Origin: Dromaius novaehollandiae
Taxonomy: Eukaryota; Chordata; Aves; Casuariiformes; Dromaiidae
Direction: 5' to 3'
Assembly (NCBI RefSeq): GCF_036370855.1
Contig: NC_088117.1
Coordinates: 3,348,001-3,412,000 of the forward strand
Length of the DNA: 64,000 bases
In this document: piece after piece, positions 39,263-51,000 of the stretch
How positions within the stretch are numbered: the stretch's first letter is position 1
Layout of the letters: the number at the start of each line of letters is the position of its first letter
Position numbers and translations under genes: made by a program
Notes under the pieces: model-generated
What the model was told of the DNA's origin: nothing
The model's input: only the letters and a program-made list of their open reading frames with translations
Databases searched by the model: none

Positions 39263-41985
39263 TTAGGAATGCTTTTGTCCATCTGCTTGTTTTTCTTTTG
39301 AAGTGCTGTTCAACTCAGTGGCTTTACTAGTATTCCCCATTTCTCCCTTCAGGACACTTAGCAATGTCTGAGAACTCTCCAGAATCTGGGAAAGAAGAAA
39401 ATAAAAATAGTTTATTTTTACATAAACTAGGCATTTCTCTTATGAGTTCTCTTTGAATTCAGTTGATCTACCTTGGAGCATGAGGGATTCTCCAGCCCCT
39501 AGGATACTTAATTCTTGATGGCATGTCATCCTATCTCACTGCAAGAATATCTGTGGAGGAATTTCTCTGGTTCATGCCCATATTCTCAATACTAAACCCC
39601 GTAAGCATTTTAAATCTCTTGGAACATGAGGCAGAGAACTTCCTGAAGCAATTTCTGGATTGAACTTTAGGGTTTTTTTTGTTTGTTTTGTCTTTTTTTT
39701 TTTAAGAGATTTTGATACTTGGGCTTTTTAGATTAGTATTAGAATTATACTCAGCTGATCCAGTTTCAAGTTTCTTTCACTGTTAAAATTGCACACTTCA
39801 AGGTTCTTGCTTCAAGAGTAACTCAACTCTGTAATGACCTTAAGTCAGACTAAATGTTTCTTCTTTTATTTCTTTTCTTCTATTTTTAGCTTATGTTGTA
39901 TATAATCTAACACTCCCTTTTGCTATACATTAGAAACACGGCTAAAATAGGTTTATGAGGTCTTACTGCCTGTCCATCTCACTGTTTTTTCCAGTTTTAA
40001 CACGGTGGACAACTTTAACAAACCTTGACAGTACGGTTGTAGTCCCAAAGATAATTTACATTCCTATGAACGTGTGGAAATCATTAAGTGGTCAGAGAGG
40101 AGAGATGAAGCTAAGCACCCCCACAGGAGGGGACGCTGGTAGGACTCATTGGTAATGCACTGTAAGGGCGGTCGGTGTAATCTTGCCAGCTTGTCCATGG
40201 AAGAAGGTCGTGGTGTGGGGAGCGGAGTCCTGCAGCTCCCACGGGCTGGGGGAAGGCAAGGAGCGTGGTTACAGACAAGAGCCCTAAGTCCATAGGAAAG
40301 GAACTTTGTTACTTGTTTCTGTTCACAGGACGTCTTCATTTTCTCCCCTAACCACCTTGTTTTTTTTACCTACTGTGACTTTGTCTTTTAATTTCAATAA
40401 ACATAAATTCATTTGTAGGATGGGGGGTTGTGACTTGTATCTCAGGGAAGCATTCGTTAAAAACACATGCTGTGCATTCATGTAACTTTACAACAGAAAT
40501 TGTTAGCTGTTTGTTTTTTAATGAGAGCTCCCCCCTTCACCTCAAGCCATCATTTCTTGAAGCAGGCAAAGGAAACAGCTCCAGCTTTATCTGAACAACA
40601 ACCGTCACTGGAAGGGCTGACTGGGAAGTACTGACTTTGGAAAATGCAGATACGGTGCCTGAAGCAGTTGCTTGTAGGGACGGTAACTCACGCACAGGGT
40701 ATTCTTGAGTCAGTGTGCAGAGCCCCACCTGTCACGCTCTTATCCAAAAGATAAAGGGGAAAAGGAGAATTTAGGCAGCAGCTACATGGGGGAAAGGGTC
40801 ATCTTGGACTAAAACTGTGCACTGTTGCCAAAACAGGGAAAACCATCTCTCAGCTGCAAGCTAGCTGGAAAGATCCTTTTATTAAAAGCAAACAAACAAA
40901 CCAAAAACCAGTCAGTGTGTAGTTAAAAACAGAATTCAGATGTTACTGCATTTATAGAAGGAACCAGTCCCTGCCTGGCAGAGTTTACAAATGCAAGAAA
41001 GGTGAAGGGATAGAGCCACCCTAATAGCTGAAGTAAGTTTGTTGGTACATGGTTCACGTCTCTGCCACCCCTTCAGTGGCCTGTCATCTCTACTCTTTTT
41101 GATGATATTATGGAAGAAGGGATTGCAGCAGAAATCAAAGCAAGAAGAGCATCCAGGAGGCCACCGGGTATCATCAGCTTCTTGTTACCTGCTTGAACTC
41201 AGGGTCTGCTGGGTCGCTTTCTTCTCTCTGGTTTCCCCCTGTACTTTTCCAGCCTGAATGCTGTGGTTAAGGGCCTAAGGGACCCCGGCCCTTTCCCCTG
41301 GGCCGCTTATGCCCTTCTGCAGCGAGACACTTCCCTCTCCCAAACCTGCAGGTCACGACACCGATACGGGGGGCTGCGCAGCCCCGCGTCGTCCCGCGCT
41401 CTCGGGACGTCGGGCGCGCCCGTCCCTGGGCCCTCTGCCTCGTGCCAACGCAGCCGCGAGTCCTCGGCCGCGCTGTCCCCGCGTCCCGGGGTGCGCAGCG
41501 CCCGCGCCGGAGGCGTCGTTAGCCCAGTCACCGGGCGACGCGCAACCGGGGCGGGGGAGCCCGCGGGCCCCGCAGGCCGCTGTCCCTCCGCCGTCCCGGG
41601 GGGGGGGGGGGCAGGCAGCGAGGGCCCCCGCTGGCCTCGGCGGGCGGTACCTTGCCGTAGGCCGCCTCGGTCTCGGCGATGGTCCGGTCGAAGTCGTTGC
41701 GCGTGGCCATCTTGCGGGCCAGGCTCTCGTTGGTGCGCGCCAGCTTCTCGGTGAGCGCCCAGATCTCGCCCTGCAGCCGGCTCCTCTCCGCCTCCTCGCC
41801 CTGGATCAGCCGCGCCAGCTCGTCGCGCCGGGCGCGCAGCTCCGCCATCCCTGCGGCGGCAGCGCGGCGGGCGGGCGGTCAGGCAGCGCCGCCGCCATCC
41901 CCCGGCCCGCCGCCGCCGCCCCGCCGCGCTCACCGGCGCCCAGCTCCTTCATCAGCCCCTCCAGCGCGGCCTCCGGCCGGCTCAT
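39263..41985 (-). CDS. SSNA1: SSNA1, Sjogren syndrome nuclear autoantigen 1 / NA14 (complete, 3 exons, 124 aa)
   Basis: Coding exons on the minus strand, in transcript order: 41985-41934, 41850-41651 and 39385-39263. All borders are GT-AG and the phases fit (52 + 200 + 123 nt). The second exon carries LTEKLAR and [12 protein letters not shown], near-identical to human SSNA1. The third, only 123 nt, begins [13 protein letters not shown], again matching human. Human SSNA1 is 119 residues with the same three-exon layout. The protein is one long parallel coiled coil that forms fibrils, binds microtubules and spastin, and works at centrosomes and basal bodies (family knowledge). Oddities: the first 18 residues and many second-exon positions differ from human, with Ala, Arg and Gly replacing other residues, and exon 2 opens with its own in-frame Met (residue 19). 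The C-terminal tail after residue 100 is Ser/Lys-rich and poorly conserved. SSNA1 faces ANAPC2 head to head. Confidence 0.93.
39386..41650 (-). other. SSNA1 intron 2 (2.27 kb)
   Basis: No other gene is seen inside. The right third, from about 41.26 kb, is CpG-rich and belongs to the SSNA1/ANAPC2 island; it includes a G-run of about 12 at roughly 41600. The donor is GTACCG, a weaker context than GTAAGT. Confidence 0.6.
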
Positions 41986-42076
41986 CCCTGCCCTGCGCTG
42001 CGCTGCGGCCCGGCCCCCAACGGCCCGGCCCGGCCCCGGCGGCGGCGCGCCCCGCCTCTTCCTGCCGCGCGGCCGC
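41986..42076. promoter_or_regulatory. Shared SSNA1/ANAPC2 bidirectional promoter core
   Basis: Only 91 bp separate the SSNA1 ATG (41985, minus) from the ANAPC2 ATG (42077, plus). The interval is almost wholly G+C, has no TATA box, and contains CTTCCT (an ETS-like core) near 42058. The CpG island spans roughly 41.26-42.45 kb and covers both first exons. The same head-to-head pair exists in mammals. Confidence 0.8.
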
Positions 42077-45000
42077 ATGGAGCCGCCGCCGGCGGGCGCC
42101 GAGCTCTCGGCGGCCTGGCACGCGCTCAGCACCGCCCTGGTGCCGCCCGCCGCCCTGGGGCTGGTGAGTGAGTGAGTGAGTGCGCGCGGAGGGGGCGGGG
42201 GGCCTCGGCGCCCCCGCGCTCGCTCGACCCGACCCGACCCGACCCGGCCTGGCGCGGTGCGGTGCGGTGCGGTGCGGCCCGGCCCGCGGGCGGCCCCCCG
42301 CCAACCCGGGGCGGCGGCGGCGGCCTCTGAGCCGCGCCGAGGGGCGGGTGTCCGCGCCCCGCCCGCTGCTGCTGCTGAGGGGCGGGAGGGCCCGCGGCCT
42401 CCCTGCCCGCCGCGCCCCGGCCCGGCCTCGGCTGCGCCGCTGTGAGGCGCTCCCGGGGGGGAGCTGTGGGGCCCGGGGGGCCGAGGGGTCCCCTCCCGCC
42501 CCAGGGGCAGGCTGTGGGGCACGGGGGGCCGAGGGGTCCCCTCCCGCCCCAGGGGCAGGCTGTGGGGCCCGGGGGGCCGAGGGGTCCCCCCCTAGGGACG
42601 GGCTGCGGGGAGTGGAGGCCCGAGGTCCCTCATAGGGATGGGCTGTGGGGTCTGAGGAGTTCCCCCTTCCCCCCCAGGACAGGCTGTGGGGTGCACAGGT
42701 CCAGGGTCCCCTATGGGGACAGGCTGTGGGACACAGGGGTCCCTCCCCCCCAGGGATGGGGTGTAGGGGTCTGAGTGGTCCCCCCCAGGGATGGGCTGTG
42801 GGGGTCTGAGGGGTCCCCCCATGGCAGGCTGTGGAGAGCAGAGGTCCAGGAACCCCCCCAGGGAGGGGCTGTGGGGCATGGGGGTCTGAGGGGTCCCCCA
42901 GGATGGCCTGTGGGGCGCAGGGGTGCGGAGGTCCCAGGGGGGAGGACATGCCCCTCTCTGCAGATCTCATAACCCAGCGCTGCAGCCGCCCCCAGGTTCC
43001 TGGGCGCGCTGGCTGATCCGACTCCCTCCCAGCCGAAATTTGCTGATGTGATGAGACCTGCGGCAGGTGCAGCCACGCGCTGGCCTCTCTTGCTGTCACC
43101 CCACAAGCAGTGGTGTTGGCTGAAGTAGTCCCTGGCGCTCTCCTTCCCTGTGCTGTGCCATCAATTCCTGGGTCTGGTTTGCTGTGCGGACCTGCAAAAT
43201 GGTGGTGGTGTGACCATGGGGCAGGTGAAGCTGCTTGGGCTGACGCTGCGGGGGAGAGAAATGCCTGGGACCACCAGCCGGGAAAAATGACAAGGGTGGG
43301 ATTTTGAACATGCTGCCTTGTACTTGCTAGGAAAGGCTTTCTGGAAAGGGCTAGTGGGTGCCTGCCCCTCTCTTCTGCCTGTTGCACTGGCCAGAACAGC
43401 ATACGTGCTAGGTTACACGCTGGAAAAAGAGCCAAAAAGATGTGCTGCTTCTTCCGTCTGTGCTGTGGCTCTATTCCGCGATTGCTCCCCATGGAAATGA
43501 GGAAAGTCTTGCTCCGGAGTCTTGTGTCTCTTGGGAATGGATGGTCTGTGGTGGCACATGGCACTTGCATGAACAGAGCAATGCCTGTTTTTAACAGCAT
43601 GTCCCAACCAGCTTGTGGTTCCTGTGGCAACTACCAACAGGGATAGCAATTGCCAGTTTTAGGATATTAGGCTTGTGAGATGGCCACTTGCCTTTTATCG
43701 GTGGGTTGAGAGCCCAGCAGGTCTCCACAGGGCAACAGTATCTGCCAGTTGCTGTTTAATAGCAGAGACCATCCGTGCTTGGTTCCTGTTCTCTGGGATA
43801 AGCAGTGTCTTCTGCCTCAAATGCTCTTTGACAAGTCTTTATGTGTGTTTAACTTGGTATCCCCTCTGATTTCTAGGCAGCATCTAGATCTGATTCTGTG
43901 GGGCCGCTGAAGGATGGTGACCTGCGGGCAGCTCTTGAAGTGCTGCGGTGTTATGACCTGCACTCGATTGTAGAAGAATGGTTCATCGAAGTGTTACAGA
44001 CAGACCTTCAGGCAAATATAGCTCCTGAGTTCTGGAACTGCATTGGCCAATATGAAAATACAGCTGAGGAGCCACAGTGCTCCTTGCTTCTTCTGGATGC
44101 ATTTTGTCTTCTCAAGTGCCGCCTGGACCCCTACCTGAACAGCCTGGAACTTCTGGAGAAATGGACCAAAGCAGGCTTGCTCCTGGGGACAGGCGCTCAA
44201 ACGCTGCAAGAGAAGGTCTACACCATGTTCAAAGCCATTCTTTTTTTCTCCACTACAAAGTCCTTCCAGGAAATGATCCAGCAGTTCTATAGCCGCACTT
44301 TCAGGATATATATGCGGCAGTGGAAGAAAGGAGAAGATGGAATGAACGAGTGTGAGAGCAGCATGAGTGAAAATGAACAGGAAAGTGATACAGAGGAGAG
44401 TGGAGGAGAAAGCCCGTTGTGTGCAGGCTGCAGCAGTAAGAGAGAGGAGTGCTGGTGCCCCAAAGCCATGGAGCAGTTTCAGCAGCTCAATGACATTCTG
44501 TACGTATGCTATGGGGTGGTGCCTGTCACACAGAACAAGCCTGGGGTCCAGATGGGAGAGCAGCAATAAGTTTTCTATATGTCTCAAAACTAGAGAAGTT
44601 GTGCATGAGGTCAGGCTGTCTCATAGTACTGGCTAGCAAATTTCCCACAGAGTTTCTGCAGACAGTTAATAACTGGTAGCTGAACTAGCACTGATCCTTT
44701 GACAGAAAGTTCCTTTTGCTGGATGTGAGAATATCTTTCTCTTGCACTAAGGAATATCTTTCTCTTGCCTTGTGTCTGCAAAGAAGAAAACTTATTCTAA
44801 GTGAAAAAGCTTTTGATAGCTAGAAAATACAATTTCTGAGGAAGATGGGATAGCAGTAATATACTATATATTTAGTGCTTCTATGCAGGCTGTTAGAGCA
44901 TTTAAGTTAAGAGCCTTGCTTGCATCTGTTTACCATATAGGGAGTATGATAGATAGGACGGTATCCTTTTTTGCTTATACCTTTGCTTCTGGCTACTCTG

Positions 45001-48000
45001 AATGAGGTCACTGTCTGTGTCTGTAGCCGCCGGCTGAATTTGCTGGAGCGAGTGAGCGCCGATGCTGTCACGACGATCTTGCACAGAATGATAGAGGAAA
45101 GGATGGAGCAAAGATGCAGGGGCGAATACGAGCGCTCTTTCTTAAATGAGTTCCAGGAGGTAAGGCGTGCGGGTGGCAAGAGCTCTTCCTTTGGAGACGT
45201 GCAGCTGCTTCTGTTGCTGCACGAGTTGAAAGTAAATTCTACCTGAAAATGCCTGTGCCTGGACTGTGACTTCCACCATACTGGCAGAAGAGGTGGTTAA
45301 AACTCACCATTTTGATTTAATGCCAGAGGGGTGGAAGGTTTACTCTGACCTATATGTAACAGGCCATTACGTTTCACCTGGTTATATCCATATTAATGAA
45401 GCAATTTCTGTTGTATTCTATGAACTACATGAATGCAATAGTCCCATCTAGCCTATAGAGGGCCCTCCTTCCGTGTAGGTGGACCTGTAATTTGAATTTG
45501 TGTAGCTGTTGCCTGTTATTTTTCCAATTTTTCAGCATGCCTTTAAAATAGCAAGTGAGGATGGGAGGTGATATTCTGGTACTGCTCTTGCCAGCAGGCT
45601 GCATGCAGAGTTAAAATCGTTCCTCGCACCTATCCAGCACTTAGTTCCTTTGCCGCCAGCTAACACTGAGTTCATGCTGAGTTATTTACCCAGCATGACC
45701 TTAAACTTCTTTTCAGGGTTATTGCTTTTCCAGGATACAGTCTCCATTCTGCCAGCTTGCTCTGCATTCCTTGTTCCTTGGTGCGTGACCTTGTGCTTGC
45801 CTATTCTGAACAACAATGCATGAAGCCTGGTTACCGAGCAAACTAGATTGCTCTCTATGGTTGTCCTAGTTTCCTTGTTATTTACTATGCTGTCATTTTT
45901 AATGTCATCTGCAAACATCAGCAGTGATTTCTTTTTGTATTTAATCCCCTTTAAACACTGTGCAAGACTTTCATTATTGGGCCTAGTAAAAAGTGCTTTC
46001 AGATGACCTGGAGATTGTTTAAAGACATTAAGGGCACCAGAGCAAATGCAAATGCATTCCACTTGTCAGACATTGTAAAAGGTCCCCTGGCTCCCACCTC
46101 TTCTGAAGAAAAGACCAGCATGGTAAGCTGCAGAATATTGGAAGATATCGGAATTAAAAACAATTTTTTTTAAAAAAAGTGAAAGTGATATCCAAATTGA
46201 GCGTGTTTTTTTTTTTAAGGCAGAAGTCTGACAAGCTAAAATCTGAGATGACTTAGGAACAGCTTGCTAAAAGTACAAATGCTAACAACACCCCCCCCTT
46301 TTCAGATGTGTCAAAAGCAGTTTGTAGTTGATAATCAAGCTATAATAGGAGCATTCAGAGAAGATAAACTCGCAGGAAGGGGGGAAATGAGTTTGTTTAA
46401 TAATCATATTCCTTAAAACTGAGTGGCTTTACACCAATTGTAGTCCTATCCTTTTGTTCTTTAAAATTTTTTTTATCAGCTTTTCATAGTTTTGCCCAAA
46501 AGTAATGCCCAGGTGTTGTGCAGTTTTCAGGCTTGTCTTACCATGTACTTATTAGCAAAACATGTGCGTTCAGTCTTTGGTGTTTCCTTGATAATGTAGC
46601 TAATTGAAAATTAACAACAGCAAACCACATGTGGATTTAGTTTTTTTGTTTCAAGCTATCCAATTGTGTTTATCCAAAAATATTAACATCTAGTAGCTAT
46701 TAATACTCAAATACTATTCTAATTTAAGTGCTATGTATGCCACTTTAAAGGGGAAATGAGGAAAAGTGTTTCTCTGTAATATCTGGGTATTGTAGCTGAG
46801 TGTGTTTGAAATATGTCAATCATACATTTTTCTGTAGAAAATGAAATCATTTAAAAACCAATCTTCTGATGCTCTCTGATCAGTCTGTAGGATTTTTATA
46901 TTTAAGTGACTAACTTGGTATTTGAGGTCTTGGTTTCAGGTGCCTGAGTTTGGTTGGTAAGTGTATGTCTGTGAGTCTTTGAGATGACTTGCTTGCTCTT
47001 CTGTTTGTATTCTTATAAAGAGAGAAGTGTTGGCAAGTGTTTGAATATACTCAGTCCTTTTCTGAAGTTCAGAGCCTCTGCACAGTGTACTCTTGCCCCC
47101 AGATTTGATGTTAGAGAGAATTGTGGCCAGCTGAGTTCAATATCCGCTGGCTTCACAGTTTGGGGCCAGCCTGGCATGGAGCCGCAGGGAATGCCCTAGT
47201 CTTCCATCAACATGCACATACTTACTGTATTGTTCCTCTCCTTGTGCAGTGGATTGAGAAAGTGATTGGGTGGCTCAGCAGAGTTTTTCTTCAAGATAGT
47301 CCCTTGGCTCGCTCCACTCCAGAAGCTAGCAACACCTTGAAACGTTGGAGGTGCCATGTCCAAAGATTCTTCTACCGCATCTATGCCAGCATGCGCATTG
47401 AAGAGCTCTTCAGCATTATTCGAGGTAGGAGTGACCCATTCCATATCCATTCGTTCTTGGACTTGGCTTGAACTGTAAATCTGTCTTTACCTACCAGTGT
47501 GCCCCTCTGTCTTCTCTTGCCTCCCTATGGAGCATGGCACTGTTTCTAATGACTGCTTGGTCTATAGATTTCCCAGAATCAAAACCTGCTGTGGAGGACC
47601 TCAAGTTCTGCCTGGAAAGGACTAACCAGAGGCAGCAGCTGCTCAGCTCCCTGAAAAGTGCTCTGGAAATGCGACTTCTGCATCCTGGTGGGTTTTAGAT
47701 CTCTGCATTTGTCACATTTGATTGGGTTGTAAGGAACCTAGGCATGAGTGTGGATCTGCTGGAAGCCATCATCTCATTTCATGTGCAATGGATGAGAGGC
47801 AGTCAGGTTCTGTGCATCTTGTGCTCTCCATGTTGGAGTGTGCATGGGCAGTAGTAGCTAATTACATCCCAACCCCTTGTTGTCTGCTTTTGGCAGTACG
47901 GTGAGGAACTGAGCTAGAATTTAGCTTTAGTCCTGGTGGCTAAAGGCTCCTCTGCTGTGTGTGCTCTAAACTCCTGGATGCGCAGTCTGGACTAAGCTGG

Positions 48001-51000
48001 TTTATGGTAGTCTTTGAGCCTGTGTTTGTGGTTGCAATTTGTTTCTCAATCTTGTGGACCTAATCTCTACCTTTGGCTAGGGCAGTGTGGCAGTAAAGCC
48101 TTTGCCTCCAGCTCCTTAGATCTAATAGAGAGCCTGGAATAGCCTTTTCCGCCTTCATGGGGCTAGTATGTGCTCAGGGACTCTGACCACCTCTGCTCCT
48201 CTGTTGCAGGAGTCAACACATCTGACATCATTACCCTGTATATCTCGGCCATCAAGGCCTTGCGGGAGCTTGACCCCTCCATGGTTATCCTGGAAGTTGC
48301 CTGTGAGCCCATCAGGAAGTATCTGAGGTAAGAGGCTTGCAGGACAGTCTTTCCCATCCCTTTCCTCTTCCCCTTCCCTTCATTTGCTCTGCTTATTTTG
48401 CACTTTGACAGGACTCGGGAAGACACAGTACGGCAAATTGTGGCTGGTCTCACAGGGGATGCCGAGGGCTCTGGTGATCTTGCAAACGAGCTCTCAAAAG
48501 CTGACCCAGTGACACTAGAGAATGGCCAAGAGAGTGACGACGACATCTCAGAACCAGGGGACTGGGTTCCTGACCCTGTTGATGCAGATCCAGGTTAGGT
48601 GCCAAGACTAAAAGTCTGCAAGGGGCAGCCCACTGCCCCTTGCTCTCTGTAGTCTTGAGCAGCTTTTCTGCTAGTCCTTCAGAGCAGAGCTGAGCTGGAG
48701 CAGCTCTCTGTTAATCTCGCACTGTTGTCTGCTTTATTTCACTAGGGAAATCAAGTTCCAAGCGTCGGTCCTCGGACATCATCAGCCTGTTGGTGAGCAT
48801 CTATGGAAGCAAGGATCTGTTTATCAATGAATACCGCACGCTTCTTGCTGACCGGCTGCTGCATCAGTTCAACTACAGTGCTGAGAGGTGAGGGTTGTGT
48901 GCCCAACCCCAGGGCTTTCCAGGTAGAACCACCTGATGAAAGTATGCTACAGACTCAGTCCTATGAAAGGCCATTTCTGGAATCAGGACTGTCCTTGGCC
49001 ATCTCCTCTGTGGTTTTAGGTATGCACTTGGAATTTCATGGGCTCACCTCTTGGCTGACATCTCCCTGCTCAGTCCTGCCCTTGACTCTCCCTAGTAGGG
49101 CAGCAGGTTGGAGACTGAAGGTACTGACACCCTCTGAGCTCCATCCCATCTCTTCTGGTGGTTCTGACACATACAGGGGCTGCTTAGGGTCAGCAGAAAG
49201 TGTCAAGGTAGAAAGAAGGGATGAAGTATCGGGGGACTTCAGCTCTACCCCAGCTATGTCTCTTGATTCAACAGTTGTAATGGTTTTCTTGTCTCTGAAA
49301 TGCAGTTGGTGAGAGCGCTCATCGCAGATGTAGCTTTCAAGTGAATGGCTTGCCAAATGCTGGGATCATACTGTGTTGTCAAGAGGGATGGTAAGAGGGT
49401 CAGGTGCCATGTTAGCCCAAACGAAAGGGATACGAAGGCCTTCAAAAAGACCCTGGCCTACAGAGGAAGTGAATGTTCCTCATGTAGATGCTGGGAGGCA
49501 TCCTCTTCAGATAACATGCCTTGTAGGGCTTTTTAGTCGTGAGAGGACCCTTGTGTCAGAGACTGCCTTTCTTGGCTTAGTTGAGAGGTGTGGAGGCTAG
49601 GCTAGTCTGTCTGAGGGATCAGTGTCTGATCCTTTCTTTCTCTTTTCAGGGAAATCCGCAATGTGGAGCTGCTGAAGCTGCGATTTGGTGAAGCTCAAAT
49701 GCACTATTGTGAAGTCATGTTAAAAGTAACTTTTTTGTTATTCAGCTCTTGGTTGTTTGCACTCTTGAATCAGAGGGGAAGGACAGCATCCTATGGGAGT
49801 GACCTAGAAAGGGCCCTTTTAGGGAAGGGAAGTTCCCAGGATCCCAGCATGGGGCTTGATTTATGACAGGCAGAAGTGCATTCAAAATCATGTCTGTTCT
49901 TGAAGTCCTGTACATTGGGTTATTGACTGGGGGATGGTTGCTCTGGTGCTGTTGTCTCTCTTACCAGTACACTGCAGTGCACTATTCTGGTAGTAGAAGA
50001 ACTGGCCCTTCCAGCTCCTCTAGAATGGGATTCTGGAATGTGATTCCCTTGGGGCACTGTGAGAAGTTGTCAGTCTGGAGGGACTTCGGTGTAGGCTGGT
50101 GTTAAAGCAATAAGCCCTTCCCCAACCTCCCCACAAATGTGTCTGTAGCAGCCCATTCCCTCACCTTCTTAGTGACTAGAGGACGCTATAACCTTTCCAA
50201 TGTCTCCATCATCCTCTGGAGACGTGTTAGACACCCTCTTTAAGCTTCTTTACTAAAGCTCAGTACTCTCCTGGAAGAGAAGGAGCCTCTTTAGCTTCCT
50301 CTACCTCTTCCAGGATATGGCTGACTCACGACGCATTAATGCCAACATTCGTGATGAGGAAGAAAAGCTCCCAGAGGAGGAGAGGCCGCCATTCAGCCTC
50401 GTTGCTGTTATCCTGTCGAGTGAGTTCTGGCCACCACTGAAAGAGGAGAAGCTAGAACTTCCAGAGCAAATCAAGGAAGCCATGGAAGCCTATTCCAAGA
50501 AGTATGAGAAATTAAAGGTGAGGCAGCCTTAACCTTCCTTCAAATGGGTTCTTGCTGTTCAGACTCCACTATATAGCGTGTTTTTGCATGGCTGTTACAA
50601 AGTTCCCTTTAACATTCTTTAAAGTTTAGCTGTTAATATGGCTGTACTGCGAAATGCCAAAGTCCTTCAGCTCTGAATCAGGGTTAGAAGCTGCATTAGC
50701 TTTGTTATTGCTAAAAGGAGGATTTCTCTCTCTTTATGGGGTGCCTGCGCAGCAGTAGTGATAGATAGTCTTCTAAAATATACCAGTGTTTAATTACATG
50801 AATACTGCGATAGATGTGAGTTATCCATGATCTAGTGGTGTGCTCTGCACTCCACCAGGTAAGAATATTATGTGGATACTGAGATAGAAGTCCTTAGGCC
50901 CACAAGCTTAGACATCTAAGTCCTATAGGAGCCCAAGTAACATGCTGTCCCTGTTGGACCTCTTTTCTCCAGCATTCTGTCACTCTTCTCTCCTGTTTGT

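Noticed and set aside
41930-43630. 566-codon minus-strand ORF running from SSNA1 exon 1 across ANAPC2 intron 1
   Set aside because: It is the translation of the G-rich minisatellite and CpG island. Only its last 17 codons are real SSNA1 sequence.
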